Source of the DNA: an uncultured Oscillospiraceae bacterium
GTDB taxonomy: Bacteria > Bacillota > Clostridia > Oscillospirales > Oscillospiraceae
Reading direction: 5' to 3'
DNA: 39,002 nucleotides
Assembly (NCBI GenBank): GCA_934630985.1
Contig: CAKTXO010000006.1
Span: 1-39,002, forward strand
Shown: one piece after another, positions 8,814 to 17,542 of the stretch
Layout of the letters: every line of letters begins with the position of its first letter
Numbering within the stretch: the stretch's first letter is position 1
Position numbers and translations under genes: made by a program
The notes under the pieces: generated by a model
Databases searched by the model: none
What the model saw: the letters and a program-made list of their open reading frames with translations, nothing else
What the model was told of the DNA's origin: nothing

Positions 8814-9863
8814 ATGCTTTACGGAATGACCAATCCCCACGGGGGAGATATTTACGGCGGGGATGTGCGTCTGGATTTTTCCGCCAATACCAACCCCTTC
8901 GGCACACCCCCTGGGGTAATGGACGCGGTGAGCCGGGCTCTGCCGGACATGCACCGGTATCCGGATCCCTACTGCCGCCGGTTGGTGGAGAAAATCGCGG
9001 CGTTTGAAGGGGTGAATCGGGACTACATTCTCTGCGGCAACGGCGCGGCAGAGCTGATTTACGCCTACTGTGGGGCGGTGCGCCCGAAAACCGCCCTGGA
9101 ACCGGCTCCCACCTTTTCGGAGTACGCGCTGGGTCTGTCCCAGGTGGGTTGTCAGGTGAAACCGTACTACCTGACCCCGGACAGAGACTTTGCCCTGGAT
9201 TCCCATTTCCCGGACTATCTGACGGAAATCCTGCCGGAGGCGGTGTTCCTGTGCAATCCCAATAACCCCACCGGAATGCTTATCCATCCGGCGGTGCTGA
9301 AGGACATTTTGGATGTGTGCCGGGAAAACCGGATTCGGCTGTTTGTGGACGAGTGCTTTCTGGATTTGTCCGACGACGGGCAGAGCATGAAGGGATATCT
9401 GGAAGACTATCCCAACCTGTTCCTTTTGAAGGCCTTTACCAAAAGCTACGGCATGGCGGGTGTTCGTCTGGGCTACTGCCTGTGCTCGGACAGAGAGCTT
9501 CTGAAAGCCATGTCCCGGACGGCGCAGCCCTGGAATGTGTCCAGCCTTGCCCAGGCCGCAGGCCTTGCCGCCCTGGACGAAGGCGACTTCCTGGCAAAAA
9601 CCAAGGCTCTGATTCAGACGGAGCGACCCTGGCTGAAAGAAAAACTGGAGGCCTTCGGCTTCCGGGTATTTCCCTCCCAGGTCAATTACCTGCTTTTCCA
9701 GGGGCCAACAACGCTGCACCGGGATTTGAAGGCTCGGGGTATCGCCATCCGGAACTGCGACAACTATCCGGGGCTTACCGCCGGCTGGTATCGGATTGCC
9801 GTCCGGCGTCATAAGGAAAACGAAGCGCTGATCGCTGCCATCGGCAGCTGTCTGGAGGTGTGA
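8814..9863 (+). CDS. cobD: L-threonine-O-3-phosphate decarboxylase CobD
   Basis: PLP enzyme of aminotransferase fold that makes (R)-1-amino-2-propanol phosphate for CbiB. The 349-residue product has [41 protein letters not shown] and FVDECFLDL. The PLP-binding lysine lies in [16 protein letters not shown]. It resembles HisC, and by sequence alone could be mistaken for histidinol-phosphate aminotransferase. Position between cbiB and cbiP and the family motifs favour CobD. No threonine kinase (PduX) gene is in the window. Confidence 0.92.
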   Translation: MLYGMTNPHGGDIYGGDVRLDFSANTNPFGTPPGVMDAVSRALPDMHRYPDPYCRRLVEKIAAFEGVNRDYILCGNGAAELIYAYCGAVRPKTALEPAPTFSEYALGLSQVGCQVKPYYLTPDRDFALDSHFPDYLTEILPEAVFLCNPNNPTGMLIHPAVLKDILDVCRENRIRLFVDECFLDLSDDGQSMKGYLEDYPNLFLLKAFTKSYGMAGVRLGYCLCSDRELLKAMSRTAQPWNVSSLAQAAGLAALDEGDFLAKTKALIQTERPWLKEKLEAFGFRVFPSQVNYLLFQGPTTLHRDLKARGIAIRNCDNYPGLTAGWYRIAVRRHKENEALIAAIGSCLEV

Positions 9864-9865
9864 GC

Positions 9866-11329
9866 GTGGCAAAAAATATTATGATTCAGGGCACCATGTC
9901 CAATGCGGGCAAAAGCCTGCTGTGCGCCGGTCTGTGCCGGGTGTTCCGGCAGGACGGCTACCGGGTGGCTCCCTTCAAAAGTCAGAATATGGCGCTGAAT
10001 TCCTTCATTACCGCGGACGGCGGAGAAATGGGACGTGCCCAGGTGGTGCAGGCGGAGGCCGCGGGCATTGCCCCGGATGTGCGGATGAACCCCATTCTCC
10101 TGAAGCCCACCACCGACGTGGGCAGTCAGGTGATCGTGAACGGCAAGGTTCTGGGCAATATGCGAGCCATGGAGTATTACCGGCGCAAGCGGGAGCTGGT
10201 GCCGGAGGTGATGCGGGCCTATGAATCTCTGGCCTCGGAATATGACATCATCGTCATTGAGGGAGCGGGGAGCCCCGCAGAGATCAACCTCAAGCAGGAG
10301 GACATCGTGAATATGGGTCTTGCCAAGATGGTAGATGCGCCGGTGCTTCTGGTGGGAGACATCGACCGGGGCGGGGTCTTTGCCCAGCTTTACGGCACGG
10401 TGGCTCTGCTGGAACCGGAGGAACGCTCCCGGATCAAGGGCACGGTGGTCAACAAGTTCCGGGGGGATCGAGCCATTCTGGAGCCGGGGCTGAAAACCCT
10501 GGAGCAGCTGTGCCGGGTACCTGTGGCGGGGGTTATCCCCTATGTCCATGTGGACATTGACGACGAGGACAGCCTGTCCCAGCGGTTCTGTCGGGATACC
10601 CAGAGGAAGCTTGTGGACATTGCGGTGATTCGTCTGCCCAGAATCTCCAATTTTACGGATTTTTCGCCCTTTGAGGGCTACGGCAACGTATCCGTCCGGT
10701 ATGTGGAGAGCGTGGAAGACCTTCACAATCCGGATATGATTCTGCTTCCCGGCACCAAGAGCACCATTTCCGACTTGCAGTGGCTGCGCCAGTGCGGGCT
10801 GGAAACGGCCATTCAGAAGTCCGCCAGCGCGGGTACCCTGGTCATGGGAATCTGCGGGGGCTATCAGATGCTGGGCACCTGCATATCCGATCCGGATCAG
10901 GTGGAGGCCGCCGGGGTCACGGAAATCGCCGGAATGGGACTTTTGAATATGGCTACGGTTTTCCGGGGGGACAAGGTGCAGACCCAGACCCGGGGTACCT
11001 TCGCGGGAATTACCGGAATGCTGGAGCGCCTCAACGGCCTTGCCTACGAGGGCTATGAAATCCACATGGGTCGCTCCCAGGAGAAAACACCGCCGGTGCT
11101 GGGCAGCGGCAACGTGTTCGGCAGCTACATTCACGGTATCTTTGACGCACCCGGCATTACGGATGCCATTTTACGAGCCATCTGCGCCGGGAAGGGTCTG
11201 GACTTTGAAGCGCTGGAAAGCTGTGACCGCACCGAATACAAGCAGCGGCAGTATGACATTCTGGCCGATGCCGTCCGCCGGGGGCTGGACATGGAACTGG
11301 TGTACCGGATTCTCAATCGGGAGGTCTGA
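9866..11329 (+). CDS. cbiP: Cobyric acid synthase CbiP (CobQ)
   Basis: ATP- and glutamine-dependent amidation of the b, d, e and g side chains of adenosylcobyrinate a,c-diamide. Two in-frame GTG codons are possible, 9860 and 9866. The GGAGG at 9854-9858 is 7 nt from the second and only 1 nt from the first, and the second gives the familiar start [17 protein letters not shown], so 9866 is preferred (487 residues). The N-terminal P-loop domain is followed by a glutaminase domain with [10 protein letters not shown] (nucleophile Cys) and GSYIHGIFD (catalytic His). The gap to cobD is 2 nt. Confidence 0.95.
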   Translation: MAKNIMIQGTMSNAGKSLLCAGLCRVFRQDGYRVAPFKSQNMALNSFITADGGEMGRAQVVQAEAAGIAPDVRMNPILLKPTTDVGSQVIVNGKVLGNMRAMEYYRRKRELVPEVMRAYESLASEYDIIVIEGAGSPAEINLKQEDIVNMGLAKMVDAPVLLVGDIDRGGVFAQLYGTVALLEPEERSRIKGTVVNKFRGDRAILEPGLKTLEQLCRVPVAGVIPYVHVDIDDEDSLSQRFCRDTQRKLVDIAVIRLPRISNFTDFSPFEGYGNVSVRYVESVEDLHNPDMILLPGTKSTISDLQWLRQCGLETAIQKSASAGTLVMGICGGYQMLGTCISDPDQVEAAGVTEIAGMGLLNMATVFRGDKVQTQTRGTFAGITGMLERLNGLAYEGYEIHMGRSQEKTPPVLGSGNVFGSYIHGIFDAPGITDAILRAICAGKGLDFEALESCDRTEYKQRQYDILADAVRRGLDMELVYRILNREV

Positions 11330-11331
11330 CC

Positions 11332-11850
11332 GTGCCGGGACTGATTCATCTTTACTGCGGAGACGGCAAGGGAAAAACCACCGCCGCTTTGGGTCTGACC
11401 CTTCGAGCCGCCGGGGCGGGAAAGCAGGTGGTATTCACCCAGTTTTTCAAGGACGGAAGCTCCTCGGAAATGGAGCCTCTGGCAGCCCTGCCCGGTGTCC
11501 GGGTGTTTCACGCGGACACGGTCAGGGGCTTTTACCGAAACATGACTCCGTCCCAGCGGGAGCAGGCGGGGAAGGATTATACGGCTCTGTTCCGGCAGGT
11601 GACGCAGGCAGCGCAGGAAGCGGATCTTCTGATTCTGGACGAAATCGTTTCCGCCTGCAACCGGGGCGTGGTGCCGGAGAAGCTGGTCACGGATTTTCTT
11701 CGTGAGAAGCCTGACCGGTTAGAGGTGGTGCTTACCGGCAGAAACCCGTCTTCCGCTCTTTTGGAGCTGGCGGACTACGTCACGGAAATGCGGAAGCTGC
11801 GCCATCCCTTTGACCGGGGAATCGGGGCAAGAAAGGGAATCGAATTTTGA
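11332..11850 (+). CDS. cobO: Cob(I)alamin adenosyltransferase, CobO/BtuR type
   Basis: Transfers the adenosyl group of ATP to the cobalt of reduced corrinoids. The 172-residue product starts at GTG 2 nt after cbiP. The P-loop is at residues about 9-16 (CGDGKGKTTAALGLTLRAAG), then QFFKDGSSSEM, DLLILDEIV (Walker B) and VVLTGRNP, the order expected for CobO/BtuR. C-terminal HPFDRGIGARKGIEF also fits. The length is slightly shorter than many CobO proteins, which carry an N-terminal arm. It overlaps the next gene at TTGA. Confidence 0.93.
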   Translation: MPGLIHLYCGDGKGKTTAALGLTLRAAGAGKQVVFTQFFKDGSSSEMEPLAALPGVRVFHADTVRGFYRNMTPSQREQAGKDYTALFRQVTQAAQEADLLILDEIVSACNRGVVPEKLVTDFLREKPDRLEVVLTGRNPSSALLELADYVTEMRKLRHPFDRGIGARKGIEF

Positions 11851-12587
11851 TACGGGACAGGCTGTATCTATCCACCATCGACCGGGAGGCGGGAAAGGTT
11901 GCCCGGCAATACGGTCTGGGCATCGAAATCGCGGAATTCTGCACCGCCTGGAATATGGACAGGGAGCTTCCCGCTGTGGAAAAGACCCTGAAGGAAACCC
12001 TGACCGGCGTTTCCCGGCGGGTGCTCCATGGCCCCTTCAATGAGCTCTTTCCCTGCGCCATTGACCCGAAGGCAAGACAGCTTGCCGCTTATCGGTTTTC
12101 TCAGGCGGCAGCTCTGGCACAGGCCTATGGCGCCGGGAAGCTGGTGCTTCACGGAGGCTTCAACCCCCAGATGTACTACCCCCAGTGGTATGTGGAGCAG
12201 TCCATCCTTTTCTGGCGGGAGTTTCTGACAAAATTGCCGGAGGGGCTTACCGTCTGCGTGGAAAACGTTTTGGAGCCAACCCCGGACATGCTTCTGGACA
12301 TCATTCGGGGTGTGGAGGATTCCAGGCTTCGGCTGTGCCTGGACGTGGGGCATGTGAATGCCTATTCCAGGATTCCGGCGAAGACCTGGCTGACGGAATG
12401 CGGGGCGTATCTGTCCCACCTGCATATTCACAACAATGACGGCACCTGGGACACCCACAGTGCCCTGTATGAAGGAACGCTCCCAATCCGGGAGCTGTTG
12501 GACATAGCCATGCGGGAGACGGAGGCAACGGCGACTTTGGAGCTGCCGAAGTGTGAGCCGTCCGTAAGATGGCTGTTGGAGGAATGA
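11847..12587 (+). CDS. Xylose-isomerase-like TIM-barrel protein inside the cobalamin operon
   Basis: The 246-residue product belongs to the sugar phosphate isomerase/epimerase superfamily (AP-endonuclease-2-like TIM barrel). Candidate metal ligands are present in order: E139 in VCVENVLEP, D166 and H169 in LCLDVGHVNAY, H193/H195 in HLHIHNNDGT, and E232 in ATLELP, with H102 in LVLHGGFNP. The barrel therefore looks catalytically intact. The start is a TTG overlapping the cobO stop (TTGA), and the gene ends 2 nt before cobT, so it is translated as part of the operon. I know of no cobalamin step assigned to this family. A role in lower ligand, alpha-ribazole or aminopropanol supply is only inferred from position. 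Confidence 0.85.
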   Translation: MIRDRLYLSTIDREAGKVARQYGLGIEIAEFCTAWNMDRELPAVEKTLKETLTGVSRRVLHGPFNELFPCAIDPKARQLAAYRFSQAAALAQAYGAGKLVLHGGFNPQMYYPQWYVEQSILFWREFLTKLPEGLTVCVENVLEPTPDMLLDIIRGVEDSRLRLCLDVGHVNAYSRIPAKTWLTECGAYLSHLHIHNNDGTWDTHSALYEGTLPIRELLDIAMRETEATATLELPKCEPSVRWLLEE

Positions 12588-12589
12588 AC

Positions 12590-13684
12590 ATGGAAGAAAA
12601 GCTGAACGCAATTCTGGAGGCGGTGAAGCCCCTGGACGAGGCCGCCATGGAGGCAGCCAGAAAGCGGCAGATGGCGCTGGCCAAGCCCCCGGGAAGCCTG
12701 GGACGGCTGGAAGATCTGTCCGTCCAGCTGGCGGGCATCACCGGTCAGGTTCACAATACGGTGTCACGGCAGCACCTTCTGGTCTTTGCCGCGGATAACG
12801 GCGTGGTGGAGGAAGGCGTTTCCAGCGCTCCCCAGTCCGTCACCCTGATGCAGACCGTCAACCTGACGAGGGCGAAAACAGGAGCCTCGGTGCTGGCAAA
12901 GCACTTCGGCTGCGGCATTACCGTCTGCGATGTGGGCGTGAACGCCGTTATTCGGGATTCGGCGGTTCTGAACCGGAAAATTGCCTTCGGCACCCAGAAT
13001 ATGACAAAGGGTGCTGCCATGACCCGGCAGCAGGCGTTGCAGGCCATTCTCACCGGCCTGGAGCTGGCGAAGGAAACCCCGGCGGATGTGCTGGGCATCG
13101 GCGAAATGGGCATCGGCAACACCACCACCTCCTCCGCCGTCCTCTCCGTGCTTCTGAACGTGGAGCCGGAGAAGGTCACAGGCCGGGGCGGCGGCGTGAC
13201 CGACGAGGGCTTCCGGAAGAAAAAGGCGGCCATTCAGAAGGCCATTGCCGTGAATCAGCCGAATCCGGAGGACGTGGTGGATGTGCTTGCCAAGGTGGGG
13301 GGCTTTGACATTGCCGCCATGTGCGGCGCCTTCCTGGGCTGTGCCCTGACCCGGCGGCCGGTGGTCATCGATGGCTTTATTTCCGCGGTGGCGGCTCTGT
13401 GCGCCGTCCGGCTGTGCCCCGATGTCCGGGGCTTTCTGGTTCCCAGTCACGCCTCCTTTGAAATCGGTTACTGCCTTGCCATGGAGGAAATGGGTCTGAC
13501 GCCCATTTTCCAGCTGGGAATGCGGCTGGGGGAGGGCAGCGGCTGTCCCCTGGCGTTCCAGGTGCTCTCCGCCGCCTGCGCAATTCTCAATGACATGGCA
13601 ACCTTCGACCAGGCGGGCATTGACGACGGCTATCTGGAAGAGATTCGCCAGGGAGATAAGTTCTCCGTGGAGGCAGACGGATGA
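12590..13684 (+). CDS. cobT: Nicotinate-nucleotide-dimethylbenzimidazole phosphoribosyltransferase CobT
   Basis: Makes alpha-ribazole phosphate (or an analogue) from a base and nicotinate mononucleotide. In-frame ATGs lie at 12569, 12584 and 12590. GGAGG at 12578-12582 is 7 nt before 12590, giving MEEKLNAILEAVKPLDE and 364 residues, the usual length. Seen: KPPGSLGRLEDLSVQLAGI near residue 30, VFAADNGVVEEGVS, GIGEMGIGNTTTSSAV, and the catalytic glutamate region MRLGEGSGCPLAF. The base could be dimethylbenzimidazole or another lower ligand; no bza genes are in the window. Confidence 0.95.
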   Translation: MEEKLNAILEAVKPLDEAAMEAARKRQMALAKPPGSLGRLEDLSVQLAGITGQVHNTVSRQHLLVFAADNGVVEEGVSSAPQSVTLMQTVNLTRAKTGASVLAKHFGCGITVCDVGVNAVIRDSAVLNRKIAFGTQNMTKGAAMTRQQALQAILTGLELAKETPADVLGIGEMGIGNTTTSSAVLSVLLNVEPEKVTGRGGGVTDEGFRKKKAAIQKAIAVNQPNPEDVVDVLAKVGGFDIAAMCGAFLGCALTRRPVVIDGFISAVAALCAVRLCPDVRGFLVPSHASFEIGYCLAMEEMGLTPIFQLGMRLGEGSGCPLAFQVLSAACAILNDMATFDQAGIDDGYLEEIRQGDKFSVEADG

Positions 13685-14226
13685 GGGTGTTCCTTTCCGG
13701 CGGTGCCAAAAACGGAAAATCCGGCTATGCCCAGCACCTTGCGGTGCAGCTGGCTCAGGGAGGGAAGCATTATTATGTGGCAACCATGATCCCCGTGGAC
13801 GAGGAAGACCGGGAGCGAATCCGACATCATATTGCCGACCGGGCGGGGATGGGCTTTGAGACCATCGAGTGCGGCACGGACATTCTGTCCTGCCTGAATC
13901 GGGCAGAGCCGGAGGGCACATTTCTCCTGGACAGTGTCACCGCTTTGCTGCAAAACGCCATGTTCCCCAAGGAGAAGGGCTATGCCCTTGATCTGGAAGC
14001 AGCGAATCGCTGTGCCGCCGATGTGGCGGAATTTGCCGGGCGGGTTGCCAACGCGGTGATTGTCAGCGATTATCTCTATTCCGATGCGGAAGTCTATGAC
14101 CCGGACACGGAAGCCTACCGAGCCTGTCTTGCCCGAATTGACCGGATGCTGGCAGCCCGGTGCGACACGGTCATCGAGTTTTCCGCCGGACAGAAAATCA
14201 TCCACAAGGGAGGCTTGCCGGAATGA
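13681..14226 (+). CDS. cobU: Adenosylcobinamide kinase/guanylyltransferase CobU
   Basis: Phosphorylates adenosylcobinamide and transfers GMP to it for nucleotide loop assembly. The 181-residue product has the P-loop at residues about 6-14 (SGGAKNGKS), the RIRHH segment where the guanylylated histidine lies in characterised CobU (H49 or H50 here), and the LLDSVTALL block. The region VSDYLYSDAEVYDPDTEAYR replaces the more usual NEVG...GVVP stretch, so the C-terminal half is divergent. Interestingly, the usual C-terminal form is found in the short CobU-like protein three genes downstream. It overlaps cobT and cobS by 4 nt each. Confidence 0.9.
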   Translation: MRVFLSGGAKNGKSGYAQHLAVQLAQGGKHYYVATMIPVDEEDRERIRHHIADRAGMGFETIECGTDILSCLNRAEPEGTFLLDSVTALLQNAMFPKEKGYALDLEAANRCAADVAEFAGRVANAVIVSDYLYSDAEVYDPDTEAYRACLARIDRMLAARCDTVIEFSAGQKIIHKGGLPE

Positions 14227-14963
14227 AGGGATATTTGCACGGCTTTATCATGTGCCAGAGTATGTTCTGCGCCATTCCCTGTCCGGTGCAGCTCTGGGAC
14301 GAGAACGCCAGAGACCGGATGCTTCCCATGCTTCCCATTGTGGGTCTGGAAATCGGAGCCTTGTGGGCGCTTCTTGGATGGATTACAGGGCAGCTGGGAC
14401 TGCCGGCCCTGGTTCGGGGGCTGATTCTGGGGGTGTATCCCTATCTCGCCACCGGCTTTCTGCATTTGGACGGCTTTATGGACGTGACCGACGCGGTGAA
14501 ATCCTGCCGGGATCTGGCCAAGCGCCGGGAAATTCTGAAGGATTCCCATGTGGGCTCCTTCGCGGTCATCGGTCTGTGCCTGCTGGTGATTGCCCAGGTG
14601 GCACTGTTTGCCTCCGTTCCCGCCGGACAGAGCAGCCTGATTTTGCTGTTTATTCCGGCGGTAAGCCGGTGCGGCTCGGCACTGGCCGTGACGGGGCTTC
14701 CCGCCATGTCCACCAGCCAGTACGCTTCTCAGAAAAAGCCCACCTCCCGGCTCTGGTGGCTGGGTGGGCTGACCTGCCTTTTGGTAGGGCTGAGCTTTCT
14801 GACCTGCGGAAGGCTGGGCTTTGTGACGGTGGGATGCCTTGTGGGCTATGGCTTTGCCCTTTATCGGGGCTATTCCAGCCTGGAAGGCATGAACGGCGAT
14901 ATTGCGGGCTATGCCCTGACCCTGGGGGAGCTGTGGGCGGCGGCAGTCTATGCCCTGATTTAG
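14223..14963 (+). CDS. cobS: Adenosylcobinamide-GDP ribazoletransferase (cobalamin synthase) CobS
   Basis: Membrane enzyme that joins adenosylcobinamide-GDP to alpha-ribazole (phosphate), the final assembly reaction. The start ATG at 14223 overlaps the cobU stop (ATGA); the frame opens earlier at 14160 but only as a shadow of cobU. The 246-residue product has several hydrophobic helices and the acidic motif FLHLDGFMDVTDAV near residue 80, the form of the HLDGxxD motif expected in CobS, followed by RREILKDSHVGSFAVIGL. The length is normal. Confidence 0.94.
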   Translation: MKGYLHGFIMCQSMFCAIPCPVQLWDENARDRMLPMLPIVGLEIGALWALLGWITGQLGLPALVRGLILGVYPYLATGFLHLDGFMDVTDAVKSCRDLAKRREILKDSHVGSFAVIGLCLLVIAQVALFASVPAGQSSLILLFIPAVSRCGSALAVTGLPAMSTSQYASQKKPTSRLWWLGGLTCLLVGLSFLTCGRLGFVTVGCLVGYGFALYRGYSSLEGMNGDIAGYALTLGELWAAAVYALI

Positions 14964-14972
14964 GAGGAAACT

Positions 14973-15347
14973 ATGGTTTTGATCATCGGCGGTGCCTATC
15001 AGGGCAAGCTGGATTACGCAAAACAAGCCTACCACCTGACGGAGAATGATATTTTTACCTGTAATGGCACGAAAATCGATTTTTCCAAGAAATGCGTAGA
15101 TCGGCTGGAGGAATTTGTGCTGGACTGCGTCCGGGAGGGAATCGACCCGGAAAGCTATCTGCGGGAACACGAAGCCCTCTGGCAGGACTGCGTTTTCATT
15201 TGCCGGGATATTTTCTGCGGGGTTGTGCCCATGGATCCGGTCATCCGGAAGTGGCGGCATACCACGGGCCTGTGCTGTCAGTATCTGGCAGGGCAGGCGA
15301 CCCAGGTCAGCCGGATTTTCTGCGGGCTGGAGCAGAGGCTGAAATGA
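14973..15347 (+). CDS. Short CobU-like protein
   Basis: The 124-residue product opens MVLIIGGAYQGKLDYAKQAY, a P-loop-like stretch in which the lysine (K12) is kept but the following Ser/Thr is Leu. The C-terminal half (CGVVPMDPVIRKWRHTTG through LAGQATQVSRIFCGLEQRLK) matches the usual C-terminus of CobU. The central region with the guanylylated histidine is missing. It follows cobS by 9 nt, with AGGAGG before the ATG, and overlaps cobC by 4 nt (ATGA). It may be a regulatory or structural partner of the divergent CobU, a kinase-only remnant, or a specialised enzyme. Assignment to the CobU family is by motif reading only. Confidence 0.75.
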   Translation: MVLIIGGAYQGKLDYAKQAYHLTENDIFTCNGTKIDFSKKCVDRLEEFVLDCVREGIDPESYLREHEALWQDCVFICRDIFCGVVPMDPVIRKWRHTTGLCCQYLAGQATQVSRIFCGLEQRLK

Positions 15348-15883
15348 GCATTTATCTGATTCGCCACGGAAAGAGCCGGGCAAATGAAGATCATCTCTAC
15401 TGCGGCAGCACCGATCTGCCCCTGTCCCCGGCGGGACTGGCGGAATTGGGGGAGCTGCGCTATGACATTCACCCCACCCGGTTTGTCACCAGCGGAATGC
15501 GGCGCACCAATGAAACCCTCCGAACCCTTTTCGGAGACGTGCCCTTTGCCGTGGATGCCCGGTTCCGGGAGGTGGACTTCGGGGATTTCGAGATGAAAAG
15601 CTACGACATGCTCAAGGACGACCCGGCCTATCAGGCCTGGATCACCGGGGACAACGAGGCCAATGTCCCGCCCAAGGGGGAAAGCGGCGTACAGATGACC
15701 CATCGGGTGCTGGCGGCTTTTTCCGAGCTTCCCGACGGCACAGCCCTCATCAGCCACGGCGGCGTCATAGCGGCAATCATGGCGGCCCGCTTTCCGGCAG
15801 AGGGAAAGCACCGCTATCAGTGGCAGCCTGCCAATGGCCATGGCTACGAACTCAGCGGCGATACCTACCGGGAAATTCCATAA
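15344..15883 (+). CDS. cobC: Alpha-ribazole phosphatase-like histidine phosphatase CobC
   Basis: Histidine phosphatase expected to remove the phosphate from alpha-ribazole phosphate or adenosylcobalamin phosphate. The start ATG at 15344 overlaps the previous stop. The 179-residue product has the catalytic LIRHGKSRANEDHLYCGSTDLPLS, the acidic FREVDFGDFEMKSYD and the second histidine in LISHGGVIAAI. These family motifs are shared with phosphoglycerate mutase-like proteins generally; the operon context makes CobC the best call. It is the last gene of the operon and ends 5 nt before the terminator stem. Confidence 0.9.
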   Translation: MSIYLIRHGKSRANEDHLYCGSTDLPLSPAGLAELGELRYDIHPTRFVTSGMRRTNETLRTLFGDVPFAVDARFREVDFGDFEMKSYDMLKDDPAYQAWITGDNEANVPPKGESGVQMTHRVLAAFSELPDGTALISHGGVIAAIMAARFPAEGKHRYQWQPANGHGYELSGDTYREIP

Positions 15884-15888
15884 AAATC

Positions 15889-15924
15889 CCCCGGGGTGCG
15901 GCAGCACCCCGGGGTTGTTGTTTT
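15889..15924 (+). terminator. Terminator of the cobalamin operon
   Basis: A perfect 11-bp stem CCCCGGGGTGC / GCACCCCGGGG with loop GGCA is followed by TTGTTGTTTT. It lies immediately after cobC and closes the operon. The final TTTT is also the first part of the left 19-bp inverted repeat flanking the next gene. Confidence 0.93.
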
Positions 15925-15939
15925 AGGGTCTATCTGAAA
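15921..15939. repeat. Left 19-bp inverted repeat flanking the GtrII-like gene
   Basis: TTTTAGGGTCTATCTGAAA here is the exact reverse complement of 17571-17589. The two copies enclose the GtrII-like gene together with its promoter. No target-site duplication is visible just outside either copy. Confidence 0.9.
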
Positions 15940-15947
15940 GCCGGGTG

Positions 15948-17480
15948 TCAATCCGACAGCTTTACCACAAAGGTATCCCCGATTTTCTTCATGGAACCGT
16001 AGTAGGGGTATACGCTCATTTCGGAAAATTCCGGGGAGGCGGCAATTTCCGCCTCCTCCGCCTGGGAAGCGAAGGGAATGGCAAAGCCTACATATTGCTC
16101 CAGAAACCGCTCCTTGGAGTAGCTGTCCGGCTTGAAGCCGGTGACACCGGTGAGGGTGTCGGTGAAGGCCATGTGCTCCTCGTAAAAGGCCGGATCCTGC
16201 CAGGTGCCGATGATTGCCAGCTTGCTTCCCTGGATAAAGTCCGGAGAGGCTTTGATGTCGGCAATCAGGGAGGTGTAGAAGGCGAAGGCATTTTCATAGC
16301 GCAGGTGCAGCGTCAGATAGGATTCGTTGGCAATGTAGATGTTTACGGTCACGATCAGGGCGCACAGCACCGGAAGAATATTCAGCACCGCCCGGCGAAG
16401 CCGCGTTACCGGCTGGCAGGAGTCTGCCAGCATCAGCATCAGAAAGTACACGTTTACCACACTGTGGAGCACAATGGTGTGGATGGAAGTTGGGGCAATG
16501 AAGAGGAAAATGCAGCACACCGCCAGGGGGAACAGCACCAGTGCCGCGATGAGCAGCACCAAATTCAGTGCCTCACGCTTCCTTGCCCGTACCCGGACAA
16601 CCAGCAGAATTCCGGCGGCAAGCCACAAAAGCCCATGAAGGATTCTGGATGCCTTCGTAGGAACCAGGGAATAGGTGCCGTTTGCAAAAACGGAGAAGAA
16701 GGTGCGGTAGGCGAGCAGGGCGTTGGCAGGCAGAGACAGGGGGGAGAAAGCCATGCCGTCCGTGGCGTAGCCCGCCAATTTTTGGTGGGTCAGACTAAGC
16801 GCCAGCTGGGCAATCCCGTAGTACAGTCCCAGGGCAAGAATCAGAAAGAGAATGTAGCCGCAGCCCTCCCGGAGCACGGTCTTTCCGTCCTCGCCCTCCA
16901 GAAGACGGCGGATGACCACAATCACCAGCAGCCCGGCGCACAGCCCGATAAAGGCCTGATAAATGCCCAGGGCGAATACCAGACAGCCAAGAGCGGCCAG
17001 ATGATACCGCCGTTCCTGCCGGGTCACAAGCCAGGCGGCCAGCACCGTCAGCAGAAAGGCCAGACCGTGACTGCTGCTCATGAACATGTAGCCGAGAGTG
17101 CCCGTGAGCGACGGAAAGGTGACTGCCAGTCCCGCCGCCAGTACCTGCGCCCAGGAGCTTTTCAGGGGCAGCAGGCGCACCAGAATGCACACGGAAACCG
17201 CCAGAAAGAAAATGGTGAGAATGCCGTAAATCCAGGGCAAGGACACATTGGGAAACAGGTTGTCCATGAAGCACAGCCCCCAGCGGCCCAGCACCACGCT
17301 GCCGCCCTTGGCGAACAGGGCGTTGACCTCGTCGTGGTTCACAAGCTTGTTGGCAAAGGCGAAGCCGTGGGCCAGAAAGCCGAAGATCAGCGCGGCACAC
17401 AGGGGTACCCGGTTTTCCTTGACCTTTTTGGAAAGCCAAAGAAGGAGCCGCTGAAAAAGCAGGGGATTGGATTCTGTCAT
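15948..17480 (-). CDS. GtrII-like membrane glucosyltransferase
   Basis: The 510-residue polytopic membrane protein has about ten or more hydrophobic segments from residue 25 to about 385, then a soluble C-terminal domain of about 110 residues. The N-terminal loop LVNHDEVNALFAKGGSVVLGRWG resembles the acidic catalytic loop of GtrII-type glucosyl transferases, which move glucose from a polyprenyl carrier to surface polymers. The likely substrate here (cell-wall polymer or teichoic acid) is inferred. It has its own promoter (17507-17535) and an AAAGGAG site. It is a single gene, without the GtrA flippase or GtrB enzymes that accompany classical gtr clusters, and it lies inside perfect 19-bp inverted repeats. 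Confidence 0.72.
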   Translation of the reverse strand: MTESNPLLFQRLLLWLSKKVKENRVPLCAALIFGFLAHGFAFANKLVNHDEVNALFAKGGSVVLGRWGLCFMDNLFPNVSLPWIYGILTIFFLAVSVCILVRLLPLKSSWAQVLAAGLAVTFPSLTGTLGYMFMSSSHGLAFLLTVLAAWLVTRQERRYHLAALGCLVFALGIYQAFIGLCAGLLVIVVIRRLLEGEDGKTVLREGCGYILFLILALGLYYGIAQLALSLTHQKLAGYATDGMAFSPLSLPANALLAYRTFFSVFANGTYSLVPTKASRILHGLLWLAAGILLVVRVRARKREALNLVLLIAALVLFPLAVCCIFLFIAPTSIHTIVLHSVVNVYFLMLMLADSCQPVTRLRRAVLNILPVLCALIVTVNIYIANESYLTLHLRYENAFAFYTSLIADIKASPDFIQGSKLAIIGTWQDPAFYEEHMAFTDTLTGVTGFKPDSYSKERFLEQYVGFAIPFASQAEEAEIAASPEFSEMSVYPYYGSMKKIGDTFVVKLSD

Positions 17481-17506
17481 GAAGGGACACTCCTTTCGTT
17501 TGCTCT

Positions 17507-17535
17507 ATTATAGCCTGATTTCGGAACGGCGTCAA
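17507..17535 (-). promoter_or_regulatory. Promoter of the GtrII-like gene
   Basis: On the minus strand TTGACG (17530-17535), a 17-bp spacer and TATAAT (17507-17512) form a near-consensus vegetative promoter 26 nt before the start codon. It lies inside the inverted-repeat-bounded segment, so the unit carries its own expression signal. Confidence 0.88.
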
Positions 17536-17542
17536 TAGACAG

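Noticed and set aside
8814..9863. Histidinol-phosphate aminotransferase HisC
   Set aside because: Same fold and motifs, but the position inside the cobalamin operon next to cbiB and the absence of other his genes favour CobD.
15945..17513. Long + strand open frame opposite the GtrII-like gene
   Set aside because: The Gln/Gly/His-rich translation has no recognisable motifs; the minus frame has a promoter, ribosome binding site and coherent membrane topology.
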